In this document: positions 1-10,727 of the stretch, piece after piece | Layout of the letters: each line of letters opens with the position of its first letter | Position numbering within the stretch: position 1 is the stretch's first letter | Origin: Falsiroseomonas oleicola | GTDB taxonomy: Bacteria; Pseudomonadota; Alphaproteobacteria; Acetobacterales; Acetobacteraceae | NCBI RefSeq assembly: GCF_019029495.1 | Contig: NZ_JAERQM010000004.1 | Span: 416,880-480,879, forward strand | Direction of reading: 5' to 3' | Length of the DNA: 64,000 nt | Position numbers and translations under genes: made by a program | Notes under the pieces: model-generated | Databases searched by the model: none | The model's input: only the letters and a program-made list of their open reading frames with translations | What the model was told of the DNA's origin: nothing

Positions 1-1619
<1,619 letters not shown>

Positions 1620-1688
1620 GGCGCCGCGAATGTGGGCGCTTCCCCTCCCGAGTGGTAGTGGGAGCCGGGCGCCACAGGACAAAGCAGC

Positions 1689-2156
1689 ATGGGTATCGAG
1701 ATCGAGCGCAAGTTCCTGGTGACGGGGCAGGGGTGGCGCGCGGCGGTGGCCGGCCCGGGCGTGCCGATGCGCCAGGGCTACCTTTCGGCGCCGGGCAAAG
1801 GCGCGCCCGTGGTGCGGGTGCGCATCGCCGGGCCGCGCGGCTTCCTGACCATCAAGGGGCCGGGCGGGCTGGTGCGGGCGGAATTCGAATATGAAGTGCC
1901 GGTCGCCGAGGCCGAATCGATGCTGGCGCTTTGCCTGACGCCGCCTTTGGCCAAGACCCGCCACGAGGTACCGCATGCCGGCCACCTCTGGACCGTCGAT
2001 GTCTTCGAGGCGCCCGCCCGCCTGGCGGGGCTGGTGCTGGCGGAAGTCGAATTGCCGGACGAAACCACCGAACCGCCGCTGCCCGACTGGCTCGGCGCGG
2101 AGGTGACGGAGGACCCACGCTACGCCAATGCGGCGCTGGCCATCGCCGGGCCCTGA
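1689..2156 (+). CDS. CYTH domain protein (triphosphatase-like)
   Basis: This is a 155-residue stand-alone CYTH domain. The protein opens with [11 protein letters not shown], carrying the E-x-E-x-K signature (E4, E6, K8) that binds metal-triphosphate in this superfamily, and later has basic and acidic strand residues typical of the tunnel fold ([39 protein letters not shown]). Family members hydrolyse inorganic triphosphate, or more rarely make cAMP or thiamine phosphates. The length matches the short bacterial form, so an inorganic triphosphatase is the best guess; adenylate cyclase activity is unlikely but not excluded. The ATG follows AGGACAAAG. It stands alone between the divergent uvrB and a small secreted protein. 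Confidence 0.85.
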   Translation: MGIEIERKFLVTGQGWRAAVAGPGVPMRQGYLSAPGKGAPVVRVRIAGPRGFLTIKGPGGLVRAEFEYEVPVAEAESMLALCLTPPLAKTRHEVPHAGHLWTVDVFEAPARLAGLVLAEVELPDETTEPPLPDWLGAEVTEDPRYANAALAIAGP

Positions 2157-2285
2157 CCCATCGCCGGCTCGCCGCTCGCGCCGCTGTGCGCGACCGTCTC
2201 GGCGGCAGTATGAACACTCGGCCATCTTCCGCGTTCTGAACAGCATGGGTGCATCACACCCGATCAGAATTACGGAGGAACCACC

Positions 2286-2900
2286 ATGACGACACGTCAC
2301 ACCGCCCTCGTGGGCGCTTTTGTCGCATCCCTCGGCCTCGCTGGCGCCGCCTTCGCGCAAAGCACCTCGCCCAGCGCGACCACGCCGAATGTCGGCCCGA
2401 CGGGCCAGCCCATGGCGCAGCAGGGTACGTCCGGCCAGACCCCGGGTGCGCCGGCAGCCCAGACCAATCCGACGCCGATGCCGCAGGGCAGCCAGGCCAA
2501 CCAGGCGCCCGGCATGGGTGGCGCGCGCGCCCCGTCCTCGCAGATGGGCCAGACCAGCCCGGGCGCGACACCGTCCGATCCGGGTCGGGCCGGCGGCGGT
2601 CTGCCGGGCGCGACCCAGCCCACCACGCCCGCACCCGGCGCCGCGCCCAGCACCGGCACCACCACGCCGACGGCGCCGGTCCAGGGTGGCGGCGATACGG
2701 CCCGCCAGGGCGCGCTGGAGGAGGGGGCCAATTCCTTCACCGAGGGCCAGGCCCGTTCCCGCATGGGTGACGCCGGCTTCGCCGATGTGCAGGGGCTGAC
2801 CCTGGACGATCGTGGCATCTGGCGCGGCCGAGCCATGCGCAACGGTCAGCAGACCGGCGTCGGCATGGACTTCCAGGGCAACATCGTCGCGACGCCGTGA
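2286..2900 (+). CDS. Secreted Pro/Thr/Gln/Gly-rich protein of unknown function
   Basis: I do not recognise a family. The 204-residue product starts with a clean signal peptide: basic MTTRHT, a hydrophobic stretch, and an Ala-x-Ala site before QST (residues 1 to about 24). Residues 25 to 140 are low complexity, dominated by Pro, Thr, Gln, Gly and Ala. The last 60 residues are more ordered and read like a small repeat of the kind [21 protein letters not shown] followed by a [10 protein letters not shown] strand, as in short periplasmic PepSY-like or SH3-like modules. A strong GGAGGA ribosome site lies seven bases before the ATG. The gene is 41 bases upstream of a stress protein gene and probably cotranscribed with it. 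Confidence 0.7.
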   Translation: MTTRHTALVGAFVASLGLAGAAFAQSTSPSATTPNVGPTGQPMAQQGTSGQTPGAPAAQTNPTPMPQGSQANQAPGMGGARAPSSQMGQTSPGATPSDPGRAGGGLPGATQPTTPAPGAAPSTGTTTPTAPVQGGGDTARQGALEEGANSFTEGQARSRMGDAGFADVQGLTLDDRGIWRGRAMRNGQQTGVGMDFQGNIVATP

Positions 2901-2941
2901 GCCTGACGAACCCATCATCAACAACGACAGGAAACGCGCTT

Positions 2942-3637
2942 ATGACAATCCGTACCATTGCCCGGCTTTTCGACAGCTCCACCACCGCGCATGCCGCGGT
3001 CGCCAGCCTCGAGGCCGCCGGCTTCAAGCATGAAGACATCACCTATATGGGCAGCGCCGGCGAGACCGTGCGTGACGACCTGCCCGGCACGCCCGGTCGC
3101 GCCGCCGCCGCGGATGTGGGCACGCGGCATCCGGATGGCACCGCTGAGGCCCCGACCAAGACAGGCGCGGCGACCGGCGCCTCGCTCGGCACGGTCCTGG
3201 GTGGCGGCGCGGGCCTTCTGGCCGGCATCGGTGCCCTGGCGATCCCGGGCGTCGGCCCGCTGGTGGCCGCGGGCTGGCTTGTCGCCGCCCTGACCGGTGC
3301 CGGTGTCGGCGCCGCCTCGGGCGGTCTGATCGGTGGGCTGGTCTCGGCCGGTGTGGGCGAGGAACACGCCACCACCTATTCCGAGGGGCTGCGCCGTGGC
3401 GGTCATCTGGTGGCGGTGCGAACCGATGAGAGCCGCGCCGCGGAGGCCGAGCGAATCCTAGAGCAGCACGGCCCGATCGACATGGATGCCCGCCAGCAGG
3501 AATGGCGCAGCAGCGGCTGGGATCCGGCGGTGGACCCGGCACGCAACCCGGTCGGCCATACCGCGCCGATCCGCGCGCCGGGCGAGCTGCCGCTCGCCAA
3601 TGACCCGGCACTGCGCCGGCCGGGCGACGTGGCCTGA
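2942..3637 (+). CDS. General stress protein 17M-like (YflT domain) with glycine-rich core
   Basis: The N-terminal part (IARLFDSSTTAHAAVASLEAAGF, then DITYMGS) matches the start of the YflT/GSP17M-type heat-induced stress domain that occurs in many soil bacteria. Residues about 80 to 145 form an Ala/Gly glycine-zipper segment (GASLGTVLGGGAGLLAG, GVGAASGGLIGGLVSAG) that could insert into or pack on a membrane. The C-terminal part (HLVAVRTDESRAAEAERIL) resembles the second half of the same domain, followed by a charged tail. The ATG after ACAGGAAACGCGCTT was chosen because conservation begins there; an upstream in-frame ATG at 2897 adds 15 unlikely residues and overlaps the preceding gene. The gene ends just ahead of an intrinsic terminator. 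A role in desiccation or heat tolerance is inference. Confidence 0.75.
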   Translation: MTIRTIARLFDSSTTAHAAVASLEAAGFKHEDITYMGSAGETVRDDLPGTPGRAAAADVGTRHPDGTAEAPTKTGAATGASLGTVLGGGAGLLAGIGALAIPGVGPLVAAGWLVAALTGAGVGAASGGLIGGLVSAGVGEEHATTYSEGLRRGGHLVAVRTDESRAAEAERILEQHGPIDMDARQQEWRSSGWDPAVDPARNPVGHTAPIRAPGELPLANDPALRRPGDVA

Positions 3638-3662
3638 CCAGCCGGCCCTTGCAGGGCTGAAG

Positions 3663-3692
3663 CGGGCGGGGTCATCCCCCGCCCGTTTTTTT
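3663..3692 (+). terminator. Rho-independent terminator
   Basis: A perfect 9-bp GC stem (CGGGCGGGG paired with CCCCGCCCG) around a 5-base loop is followed by seven T residues. It lies 26 bases after the stress protein stop codon and ends that two-gene unit before opgG. Confidence 0.92.
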
Positions 3693-3804
3693 GTGCGCTG
3701 CCAGACAGACTATGCAACCGCCCATGCCGCATTCCGTTAGCAGGGCGACGCGGGCTTGCGGGGCCATGACAGGCCCGGCGCCCGCAACCATCCACCCGCG
3801 CCGA

Positions 3805-5334
3805 ATGGGGGCTCAATTGCGACGCCGAACCGCTCTTGCCGCTCTCGCCGGCTCTGCCCTGTTCCTGCGTGACACGCGGGAGGAGGTGGAGGCGCAGCCC
3901 GCCGCCCGACCCGGACAGCCCTTCAGCGACGGCACCGTGCGCGACATGGCGCGCGACCTGGCCAGCCGCGACTATCGCGCGCCGAACTCCTCACTGCCAC
4001 GCGCCTTCACCGATCTCAGCTATGACGACTACCGCACGCTGCGCTTCGATCCGCAACGCAGCCTCTGGCAAGGCCAGGATCTGGGTTTCCGGGTGCAGCT
4101 CTTCCATCGCGGCTTCCTCTATGCCCAGAAGGTCGAGATGTTCGAGGTGGTGGAGCGCCAGGCGCGCCCGATCCCCTATGATCCCGGCGCCTTCACATTG
4201 GGCGACCGCGCGCCGCCAGGCGCCGATTTCGGCTATGCCGGCTTCCGCATCCACAACCCGCTGAACACCCAGGGCATCTATGACGAGCTCTGTGCTTTCC
4301 TCGGCGCCTCCTACTTCCGGGCGGTCGGGCGGGGACTGCTCTATGGGCTGTCGGCCCGCGGCCTCGCCATCAAGACGGCGGATGCGGCGGGCGAGGAGTT
4401 TCCGCTGTTCCGCGCCTTCTGGCTGGAACGCCCGCATGCCGGCGCCAATTCCGTGGTGGTCCATGCGCTGCTCGACAGCCCGAGCGCGACCGCCGCCTTT
4501 CGCTTCACCATTCGCCCCGGCGACCACACCGTCTTCGACGTGCAGGCCGCGATGTTCCCGCGCGTGGAGGTGACGGCGGCAGGCATCGCGCCGCTGACCA
4601 GCATGTTCTTCTTCGCCCCCAATGACCGGGAGGGCGTGAACGACTACCGCAACGCAGTGCATGATTCCGACGGGCTGATGATCGCCACCTCCCGCGGCGA
4701 ACAGTTGTGGCGGCCGCTGCACAATCCGCGCGACCTGCAGATCAGCGATTTCAGCGAGGTCAATCCGCGCGGCTTCGGCCTGATGCAGCGGCGACGCGAC
4801 TACCTCGGCTACAATGACCTGGAGGCGCTGTATGAGCGCCGGCCGAGCCTCTGGGTGGAGCCGATTTCCGATTGGGGGCCGGGGCGCGTCCAGCTCGTGG
4901 AAATCCCCACGGATGGCGAGATCCACGACAACATCGTCGCCTATTGGCGGCCCGAGCAGCCGATGCGGGCCGGGCAGGAATACAATTTCGTCTATCGCCT
5001 GCACTGGCTGCCGGTCTTCCCCGGCAACCGGGATCTGGCGCAGTTCACCGAGACGCGGCTGGGTGCCGCGGGGCGCAGCGGGCGTCTGTTCGTGCTCGAT
5101 GTGGCCGGCGGCAAGGCGGGCGAGGTTCCGCCGGATGTGACGCCGACGATGGAGCTTTCGAACAGCGCCGGCGAAATCCGCAACCCGGTGGTGCAGCGCA
5201 ATCCGCAGAATGGCGGCTGGCGCGTGCATTTCGAATTGGCGCCAGGCTCGGCGCGGCTGGTGGAACTGCGCGTCGTGCTGAAGATCGGCGACCAGCCCCT
5301 GACCGAGACCTGGCTGTATCGATGGACGGCGTAG
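3805..5334 (+). CDS. opgG: Periplasmic glucan biosynthesis protein OpgG/MdoG
   Basis: OpgG acts in the periplasm with the membrane glucosyltransferase OpgH to make osmoregulated periplasmic glucans. The 509-residue product has the family length and hallmarks such as the start of the mature domain (FSDGTVRDMARDLASRDY), LSYDDYRTLRFDPQRSLW, the block with FRIHNPLN and YDELCAFLGASYFRAVG, and FFFAPNDREGVNDYRNAVHDSDGL. The chosen ATG gives an export signal with RRR before a hydrophobic run (RRRTALAALAGSALFL), suggesting Tat export as known for the paralogue OpgD; upstream in-frame ATGs at 3691 and 3766 would bury that signal. It overlaps opgH by 13 bases, so the two are translated together. No opgC-like succinyl transferase gene is next to it. 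Confidence 0.95.
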   Translation: MGAQLRRRTALAALAGSALFLRDTREEVEAQPAARPGQPFSDGTVRDMARDLASRDYRAPNSSLPRAFTDLSYDDYRTLRFDPQRSLWQGQDLGFRVQLFHRGFLYAQKVEMFEVVERQARPIPYDPGAFTLGDRAPPGADFGYAGFRIHNPLNTQGIYDELCAFLGASYFRAVGRGLLYGLSARGLAIKTADAAGEEFPLFRAFWLERPHAGANSVVVHALLDSPSATAAFRFTIRPGDHTVFDVQAAMFPRVEVTAAGIAPLTSMFFFAPNDREGVNDYRNAVHDSDGLMIATSRGEQLWRPLHNPRDLQISDFSEVNPRGFGLMQRRRDYLGYNDLEALYERRPSLWVEPISDWGPGRVQLVEIPTDGEIHDNIVAYWRPEQPMRAGQEYNFVYRLHWLPVFPGNRDLAQFTETRLGAAGRSGRLFVLDVAGGKAGEVPPDVTPTMELSNSAGEIRNPVVQRNPQNGGWRVHFELAPGSARLVELRVVLKIGDQPLTETWLYRWTA

Positions 5335-7496
5335 CCGGATCGCCGCCGCCCGGCTGGCACGCGCTGCCGGAGCCGGCGCCACTGGAGATGCCGGTGCAGT
5401 CGCTGCGCCGCATGCCGGAGCCCGGGCCGACCTCGCGCCCCTCCGCGCCGGGCGGCATGGCTTGGCGGCGCGTGCTGGTGCTGGGCGGTTCGGTGCTGCT
5501 GACCGCCTTCGCCGCGCATGAGATGGGGTTGGCGCTGGATATCCGCCGGCCCACCGCCCTGCAGATCATCCTGTTGCTGCTGTTCATCGCCCTGTTCGGC
5601 TGGATCGCGCTGTCCTTCATCAGCGCGCTTTGCGGCTTCGGCAGCCTGCTGGCGGGCGGTGGCCGGCGTCTCGGCATCGATGCGGCGGCCCCATTGCCCG
5701 AACTTGCCAGCCGCACCGCGCTGCTGATGCCCGTGTACAACGAGCCGCCGGAGCGGGTGATGGCCGGGCTCCAGGCGATCCATGAAAGCCTTGCCGCCAC
5801 CGGGCGCGGCGCGCATTTCGACATCTTCATCCTGAGCGACACCACCGATCCGGATGCCTGGGTGACGGAGGAAGCGGCCTTCCTGGCGCTGCGCGAGCGC
5901 ACCGGCGACCACGACCACATCTTCTACCGTCGCCGCCCGAAGAACACGGAACGCAAGGCTGGCAACATCGCCGAATGGGTGCAGCGCTTCGGCGCCTCCT
6001 ATCCGTCCATGCTCATCCTCGACGCCGACAGCGTGATGGAGGGCGACGCCTTGGTCCGTATCGCGGCGGCGATGGAATCCCACCCCGATGTCGGGCTGAT
6101 CCAGACCCTGCCGGTGATCGTCGGCGGCAAGTCCTTCTTCGCCCGGATGCAGCAATTCGCCGGCAGGGTCTATGGCCCGATGATCGCCGCCGGCATCGCC
6201 TGGTGGCATGGGGCGGAGGGCAATTACTGGGGCCACAACGCGATCATCCGCACCCGTGCCTTCGCCGCCCATGCCGGGCTACCGACGCTGCGCGGCCGCA
6301 AGCCCTTCGGCGGCCATATCCTGAGCCATGACTTCGTCGAGGCCGCACTGCTGCGGCGTGCCGGCTGGGCGATCCACATGGTGCCGACCCTGCAGGGCAG
6401 CTACGAGGAAAGCCCGCCCTCGCTCACCGACCTCGCGGTGCGTGACCGTCGCTGGTGCCAGGGCAATCTTCAGCATGCGGCAGTGCTGCCGGCGCGCGGG
6501 CTGCATCCGATCAGCCGGCTGCACCTGTTCACCGGCATCGGCAGCTACATCACCGCGCCGCTCTGGCTGCTGTTCCTGGTGGTGGGGGTGTTCGGCGCGC
6601 TGGAGGTGCGCTTCATCCGCCCGAATTATTTCCCCGCCGGCCCCTCGCTGTTTCCGGACTGGCCGGTGGTCGATCCGGTGCGGGCGATGTGGCTGTTCAT
6701 CGGCACCATGGCGCTGCTGCTGGTGCCGAAGCTGCTCGCCTGGGGGCTGATGCTGTTGCGGCAGCGCGATCGCGACGGCATCGGCGGCCCGGTGCGGTCC
6801 TTCCTGTCGATGCTGGTGGAGACGGTGGTCGCAGGTCTGCTGGCCCCGGTGACGATGCTGACGCAAAGCGCCGATGTGGTCTCCATCCTGCTCGGCCGCG
6901 ATTCCGGCTGGCAGCCGCAGCAGCGCGATGATGGCCATTTGCCGATGCGGGCCGTGTTCCGGCTCTACTGGCGCCACACGCTGTTCGGCCTGCTGTTCGG
7001 CATCGCCTCCTGGCTCGTCTCGCCCTATCTGGCGCTGTGGATGCTGCCGGTGACCTTGGGCCTGGCCTTGGCCGTGCCGCTGGCGGCCTGGACCGCGCGC
7101 AGCCCCGCCTTGCTGCGGCGGATCGGCCTTCTGGCGATCCCGGAGGAGGCGGCACCGCCCGCCGTGCTCGACCGCGCCGTCACCTTCCGCCGGCAATGGC
7201 AGGCGGAGGCGGAGGATACGGAAGCGGTGCGCCGGCTCGCCACGGATCCCGCGCTGCGCGCGGCGCATCAGGCGATGCTGCCGCCGCCGCGCCGCCCGCG
7301 CCTCGACCCGCTGGACCCTAATCTGGTGGTCGGCCGTGCCAAGGCGGCGGAGGCGAAGACGCTGGAGGAGGCGCTGGCCGGGCTGACACGCGCCGAAAAG
7401 GCGGCGCTGCTGGCCGACAAGGAAGGGCTCGAGCAGTTGGTCGGGCTGGCCGGCGTGAGAGCGCAGCCCTCGCGCCCGGTGATGGCAACCGTCTAG
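5322..7496 (+). CDS. opgH: Glucan biosynthesis glucosyltransferase OpgH/MdoH
   Basis: OpgH is the inner-membrane family 2 glucosyltransferase that polymerises UDP-glucose into the backbone of periplasmic glucans. The 724-residue protein has two N-terminal membrane helices (around residues 48 to 110), a cytoplasmic catalytic domain with MPVYNEPPERV, the acidic LSDTTDPDAW segment, LDADSVMEGD and the RRWCQGNLQH motif, then several C-terminal membrane helices (from YITAPLWLLFLVVGVFGAL onward). The start ATG lies inside the end of opgG, giving tight coupling. A longer open frame upstream exists only because it runs through opgG. Its stop TAG shares the palindrome CTAG with the stop of the converging epimerase gene, so no terminator separates the two. 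Confidence 0.95.
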   Translation: MDGVAGSPPPGWHALPEPAPLEMPVQSLRRMPEPGPTSRPSAPGGMAWRRVLVLGGSVLLTAFAAHEMGLALDIRRPTALQIILLLLFIALFGWIALSFISALCGFGSLLAGGGRRLGIDAAAPLPELASRTALLMPVYNEPPERVMAGLQAIHESLAATGRGAHFDIFILSDTTDPDAWVTEEAAFLALRERTGDHDHIFYRRRPKNTERKAGNIAEWVQRFGASYPSMLILDADSVMEGDALVRIAAAMESHPDVGLIQTLPVIVGGKSFFARMQQFAGRVYGPMIAAGIAWWHGAEGNYWGHNAIIRTRAFAAHAGLPTLRGRKPFGGHILSHDFVEAALLRRAGWAIHMVPTLQGSYEESPPSLTDLAVRDRRWCQGNLQHAAVLPARGLHPISRLHLFTGIGSYITAPLWLLFLVVGVFGALEVRFIRPNYFPAGPSLFPDWPVVDPVRAMWLFIGTMALLLVPKLLAWGLMLLRQRDRDGIGGPVRSFLSMLVETVVAGLLAPVTMLTQSADVVSILLGRDSGWQPQQRDDGHLPMRAVFRLYWRHTLFGLLFGIASWLVSPYLALWMLPVTLGLALAVPLAAWTARSPALLRRIGLLAIPEEAAPPAVLDRAVTFRRQWQAEAEDTEAVRRLATDPALRAAHQAMLPPPRRPRLDPLDPNLVVGRAKAAEAKTLEEALAGLTRAEKAALLADKEGLEQLVGLAGVRAQPSRPVMATV

Positions 7497-8671
7497 ACCG
7501 GGGACATCCCGAAGATCCGCTTGGCTTCCGCGACCGCGACGAAGACGTGATACAGGATGCTGGCGGGCACCGGGCCGGGCACCGGACGGCCCGCCGCATC
7601 GAGCTGGTCGATCCAGCCGGCGGGCCAGGGCTTGCCGAGAAAATGGTCGCGCATCGTGGTCAGCGCGGCGATCGCGGCCTCGCGCTCCGCCGCACCACCC
7701 TCCTCCGCCATGGCCAGCCGGGCCTTCACCAATTCGGTCTGGAGCCAGATGCGGCTGGTGCCGCGCAGCACCGGGCCGTCGCGATCCACCTCATCCACCA
7801 GCAGGCCGGTGGCGGGCTGGGCCCAGCGCAAGGCGGCCTGAAACAGATCGGCCGCCTCGGCGCAGGGCGGCAGGCCGGCCAGCGCATCGTGCCGGCGCAG
7901 CAGCCAGCTCCATTCCGCCAGATGCCCCGGCTCCACGATCCGCGCGGCGGCATCGGGCAGGGGGTGCCAGTCCTCGGCGAAATACTCGCCGATGGTCCGC
8001 GTCGGGCGGTGATACAGCTTTTCATCGAAGAGGCGGCGCGCCGTCGCGGCGCGGGCCGCGGCGCCGGGATGGCCCAGCTCCATCAGGGCCAGCACCGATT
8101 CGAACCAGTGCATCTGCGGATTCTGCCGGCGTGGCAGGCGGCGCGGCACGGATTCGTAAAGGCTGCCATCCGCGGCGCCGAGCCCCTGGTCGACGAAGGC
8201 CAGGCAGCGCTCCAGCGCCGCCGCCACGCGCGGCGCGCCGCTGGCCTTCGAAAGCCAGGCGAAGGCCAGCACCAGGAAGGCGTGGTCATAGGCGTCGCGC
8301 GTCGCATCCTGCACCGCGCCATCCGGCGCCAGCGCCTGGACGAAGCCGGGCGCGCCATCCGGCGCTTCCGCCGCGTCCAGCAATCGGTCGAAGACGCCCA
8401 GCGCCAGCGCTGTGCCCTGCGGATAGAGGCCCAGCACCGCGGCATGGGCGAGGCTGTAGATCTGCCGCGCCTGCACCCGGATGCGGCGCGGCGCGGCGCG
8501 GTCCGGCGCGCCATCGGCCGTCATCCGCTCCCAGAACAGCCCCGTTTCCGGGTCGAGGCCCTGCGTTGCCCAGAAGGGCAGGGCCACTTCACCCATCCAG
8601 CGCCAGAGATCGTCGGTGACATCCGCTGCCGGAAGCTGGGGGGGGTGTGCGGGCGCGTTGCTGGACGGCAT
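7493..8671 (-). CDS. AGE-family sugar 2-epimerase/isomerase
   Basis: The 392-residue product is an (alpha/alpha)6-barrel enzyme of the N-acylglucosamine 2-epimerase family, which includes mannose-6-phosphate isomerase-like and cellobiose/mannose 2-epimerases. Recognisable segments are LPFWATQGLDPETGLFWE, RIRVQARQIYSLAHA, YDHAFLVLAFAWL, the NPQMHWFESVLALMELG helix and WHPLPDAAARIVEPGHLAEWSWLL, which carries the conserved catalytic-type His-Leu-Ala-Glu-Trp region, plus RIWLQTELVKARLA. The exact substrate cannot be read. The ATG at 8671 was preferred to one 54 bases upstream because the extension looks like untranslated leader. It converges on opgH, overlapping four bases. A link with glucan or mannose metabolism is only suggested by position. 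Confidence 0.85.
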   Translation of the reverse strand: MPSSNAPAHPPQLPAADVTDDLWRWMGEVALPFWATQGLDPETGLFWERMTADGAPDRAAPRRIRVQARQIYSLAHAAVLGLYPQGTALALGVFDRLLDAAEAPDGAPGFVQALAPDGAVQDATRDAYDHAFLVLAFAWLSKASGAPRVAAALERCLAFVDQGLGAADGSLYESVPRRLPRRQNPQMHWFESVLALMELGHPGAAARAATARRLFDEKLYHRPTRTIGEYFAEDWHPLPDAAARIVEPGHLAEWSWLLRRHDALAGLPPCAEAADLFQAALRWAQPATGLLVDEVDRDGPVLRGTSRIWLQTELVKARLAMAEEGGAAEREAAIAALTTMRDHFLGKPWPAGWIDQLDAAGRPVPGPVPASILYHVFVAVAEAKRIFGMSPV

Positions 8672-8782
8672 TGGGGTGTCCCTGCGTGACCCTCCCCGGG
8701 TAGCCAGCAATTGCGGCGCGGACAAGGTTGTGCCGGGTTGCGATACCTCGCGCGGTGGTAACGGCTCCGGTAGCGGTCGGCG

Positions 8783-9973
8783 CTACCCCTGGCGCCAGCC
8801 TGGAAAGGGGTCCTCGAGCCTCGTCCAGGCCTTGGGGCCGCCCTTCATCTCCCGCTCCGTCAGCAGGCAGGCATCCAACTGGCGTCGCAACCCGGCCTCG
8901 TCCATCCCGATGCCGATGAAGACGATCTCCTGCCGGCGGTCGCCGAAGGGTTCCTGCCAGTTCGCCCGCACGCCGGCGTGCCAGCCGGGGTCCTCCGGCC
9001 ACCGGTCGGGGTCGGTGGCGGCCCACCAGAAGCCTGCCGCCTCATGCCGCCCGACGGCGCCGGCCAATTGCCAGGACCCCGCCCAGGGCATGCGCGTCGC
9101 CAGCCAGAAGAACCCCTTGGCCCGCACCACGCCGGGCAGCGGCCCCTCGACCAGCCGCTTGAAGCGGGCGGGGTGCAGCGGCCGGCGGGCCTTCCATACG
9201 AAGCTGGCGATGCCGAATTCCTCGGACTCCGGCAGATGCCCGCCCGCCAGGGCCTGCGACCAGCCGGCCGCCTGGCTCGCCTGGGTGAAGTCGAATTTTC
9301 CCGAGTCCAGCACATGGTGCAGCGGCACGCGGCCTTCGGTGCTGGCGATGATCTCGGCGCGGGGGTTGAAGGTGGCGAGCAGGGCGGAGAGGCGGCCGAG
9401 GTCTTCCTCGCTGACCAGGTCGGCCTTGTTCAGCACCAGCACATCGGCGAATTCCACCTGCTCGACCAGCAGGTCGACCAGCAGCCGCGTATCCTCCTCC
9501 CCGGTCGCCTGGCCGCGTTTCGCGAGGCTGTCGGCGGAGGCATAGTCGCGCAGCCAGGCCTGGGCATCGACCACCGTCACCATGGTGTCGAGCCGCGCGA
9601 CATCGGACAGGGAAAACCCCTCCTCCGTCCGGAAGTCGAAGGTGGCGGCGACGGGCATGGGCTCGCCGACGCCGGTGCTTTCGATCAGCAGCGCGTCGAA
9701 GCGGCCCTCCGCGGCCAGCTTCGTCACCTCCTGCATCAGGTCCTCGCGCAGCGTGCAGCAGATGCAGCCATTCGACATCTCCACCAGCCGCTCCTCGGTG
9801 CGGGAGAGCGTGCCGGTATTGGCGACCAGCGCGCCGTCGATATTCACCTCCGACATGTCATTGACGATGACGGCGACGCGACGGCCCTCGCGATTGGCGA
9901 GGATGTGGTTCAGCAGCGTGGTCTTGCCGGCGCCGAGGAAGCCGGAAAGCACGGTGACGGGAAGCTTGTTCAT
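8783..9973 (-). CDS. COG0523 (CobW/ZigA-type) GTPase, likely zinc metallochaperone
   Basis: G3E-family P-loop GTPase of 396 residues. It has the Walker A motif [10 protein letters not shown] (residues 11-20), the [10 protein letters not shown] switch region, the metal-binding C-x-C-C motif at C70, C72 and C73 (SNGCICCTL), the Walker B-like [14 protein letters not shown] for guanine recognition, and a C-terminal CobW_C domain ([22 protein letters not shown]). The NDMSEVN and CICC details match the zinc-type subgroup (ZigA/YciC/ZNG1) rather than cobalamin CobW. The 5' end overlaps the DUF1826 gene by four bases and both lie behind a Zur-type operator, which argues for delivery of zinc to client proteins under zinc starvation. 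Strong family call; client unknown. Confidence 0.93.
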   Translation of the reverse strand: MNKLPVTVLSGFLGAGKTTLLNHILANREGRRVAVIVNDMSEVNIDGALVANTGTLSRTEERLVEMSNGCICCTLREDLMQEVTKLAAEGRFDALLIESTGVGEPMPVAATFDFRTEEGFSLSDVARLDTMVTVVDAQAWLRDYASADSLAKRGQATGEEDTRLLVDLLVEQVEFADVLVLNKADLVSEEDLGRLSALLATFNPRAEIIASTEGRVPLHHVLDSGKFDFTQASQAAGWSQALAGGHLPESEEFGIASFVWKARRPLHPARFKRLVEGPLPGVVRAKGFFWLATRMPWAGSWQLAGAVGRHEAAGFWWAATDPDRWPEDPGWHAGVRANWQEPFGDRRQEIVFIGIGMDEAGLRRQLDACLLTEREMKGGPKAWTRLEDPFPGWRQG

Positions 9974-10614
9974 TCGAGGGGAATCCGTCCGGCTTCATCG
10001 AGGCAGAGCAGCAGGCGCGGTGGCGCCTTGGGGGTGCGGGGCGGGGCGCGGTGGATGCAGCCGGCGCCCTGGTTGCCCGGATAGGCCTCGCCCTTCATCA
10101 GGGCGACGTCGCCGGTGCCCAGGCGCTGGATGGGGAGGCCGGGACTACCGGCGCGGTTCAGCAGCCGCGCCGCCTGCGCGCCGCCCGGCCTGGCCAGCCA
10201 TTCGGTGCCCGCGCCGCGATAGGTGCAGAGCAGCCGCAGCCCCACCGCATCGGCATGCCAGAGATGGCAGCCGGGTCCGTCGATCGCCTCCAGCCGCATG
10301 CGCAGGCGGGGCGCGCCGGCGATCTGGGTGAAGACCGTCGCCAGGTGCAGCATGTCGAGGAACAGGTCGAGCGGCGCAGGCCCCGGCAGTGCCGCCACCA
10401 GCGCATCCAGCGCGGCTTCCGGCGTGTCCTCGGCCGTCGCGGTGAAGGGCGCGCGGGCGGCGAGTTTGCCCAGGTCGCGCATCAGCGGGCCGGGCAGGGT
10501 GCGGGGCCAGATGGCGATATGGGTGCCCGGCCGGACGATGCCGGCCAGTACGGCGGGCAGGGGGCTGGCGAGGTTGCCGGGGCCGGCGGCGGGGCAGAAG
10601 CCTTCGATCAGCAT
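9970..10614 (-). CDS. DUF1826 protein, predicted zinc-starvation gene
   Basis: A 214-residue soluble protein of the DUF1826 family ([102 protein letters not shown]). Several His, Cys and Asp residues (CHLWHAD, CTYRG, IHRAPP) could hold a metal. The biochemical role is not known. In many proteobacteria this family neighbours COG0523 GTPases, as here. The ATG at 10614 is preferred: it lies 12 bases downstream of the operator, whereas a longer frame starting at 10686 would put the operator inside the coding region. The gene leads the zinc operon. Confidence 0.82.
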   Translation of the reverse strand: MLIEGFCPAAGPGNLASPLPAVLAGIVRPGTHIAIWPRTLPGPLMRDLGKLAARAPFTATAEDTPEAALDALVAALPGPAPLDLFLDMLHLATVFTQIAGAPRLRMRLEAIDGPGCHLWHADAVGLRLLCTYRGAGTEWLARPGGAQAARLLNRAGSPGLPIQRLGTGDVALMKGEAYPGNQGAGCIHRAPPRTPKAPPRLLLCLDEAGRIPLE

Positions 10615-10626
10615 GGGTGGCCTGAG

Positions 10627-10645
10627 AATGTTATAATATAACATT
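10627..10645. promoter_or_regulatory. Zur-type operator (perfect 9-1-9 palindrome)
   Basis: The site reads AATGTTATA-A-TATAACATT, a perfect inverted repeat and an AT island in GC-rich DNA. It closely matches the remembered proteobacterial Zur consensus with GTTATANTATAAC at its core. It sits 12 bases upstream of the DUF1826 start, where Zur with zinc would block transcription, and about 80 bases upstream of the divergent ArsR gene. Confidence 0.88.
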
Positions 10646-10727
10646 GCATGATGGGGCGCGGCTCGCAAGGCTCTGGCAAAACACAACCAGACGATTAAGT
10701 GATCTTGCGCAGGCGCGGCAGGTCGTT

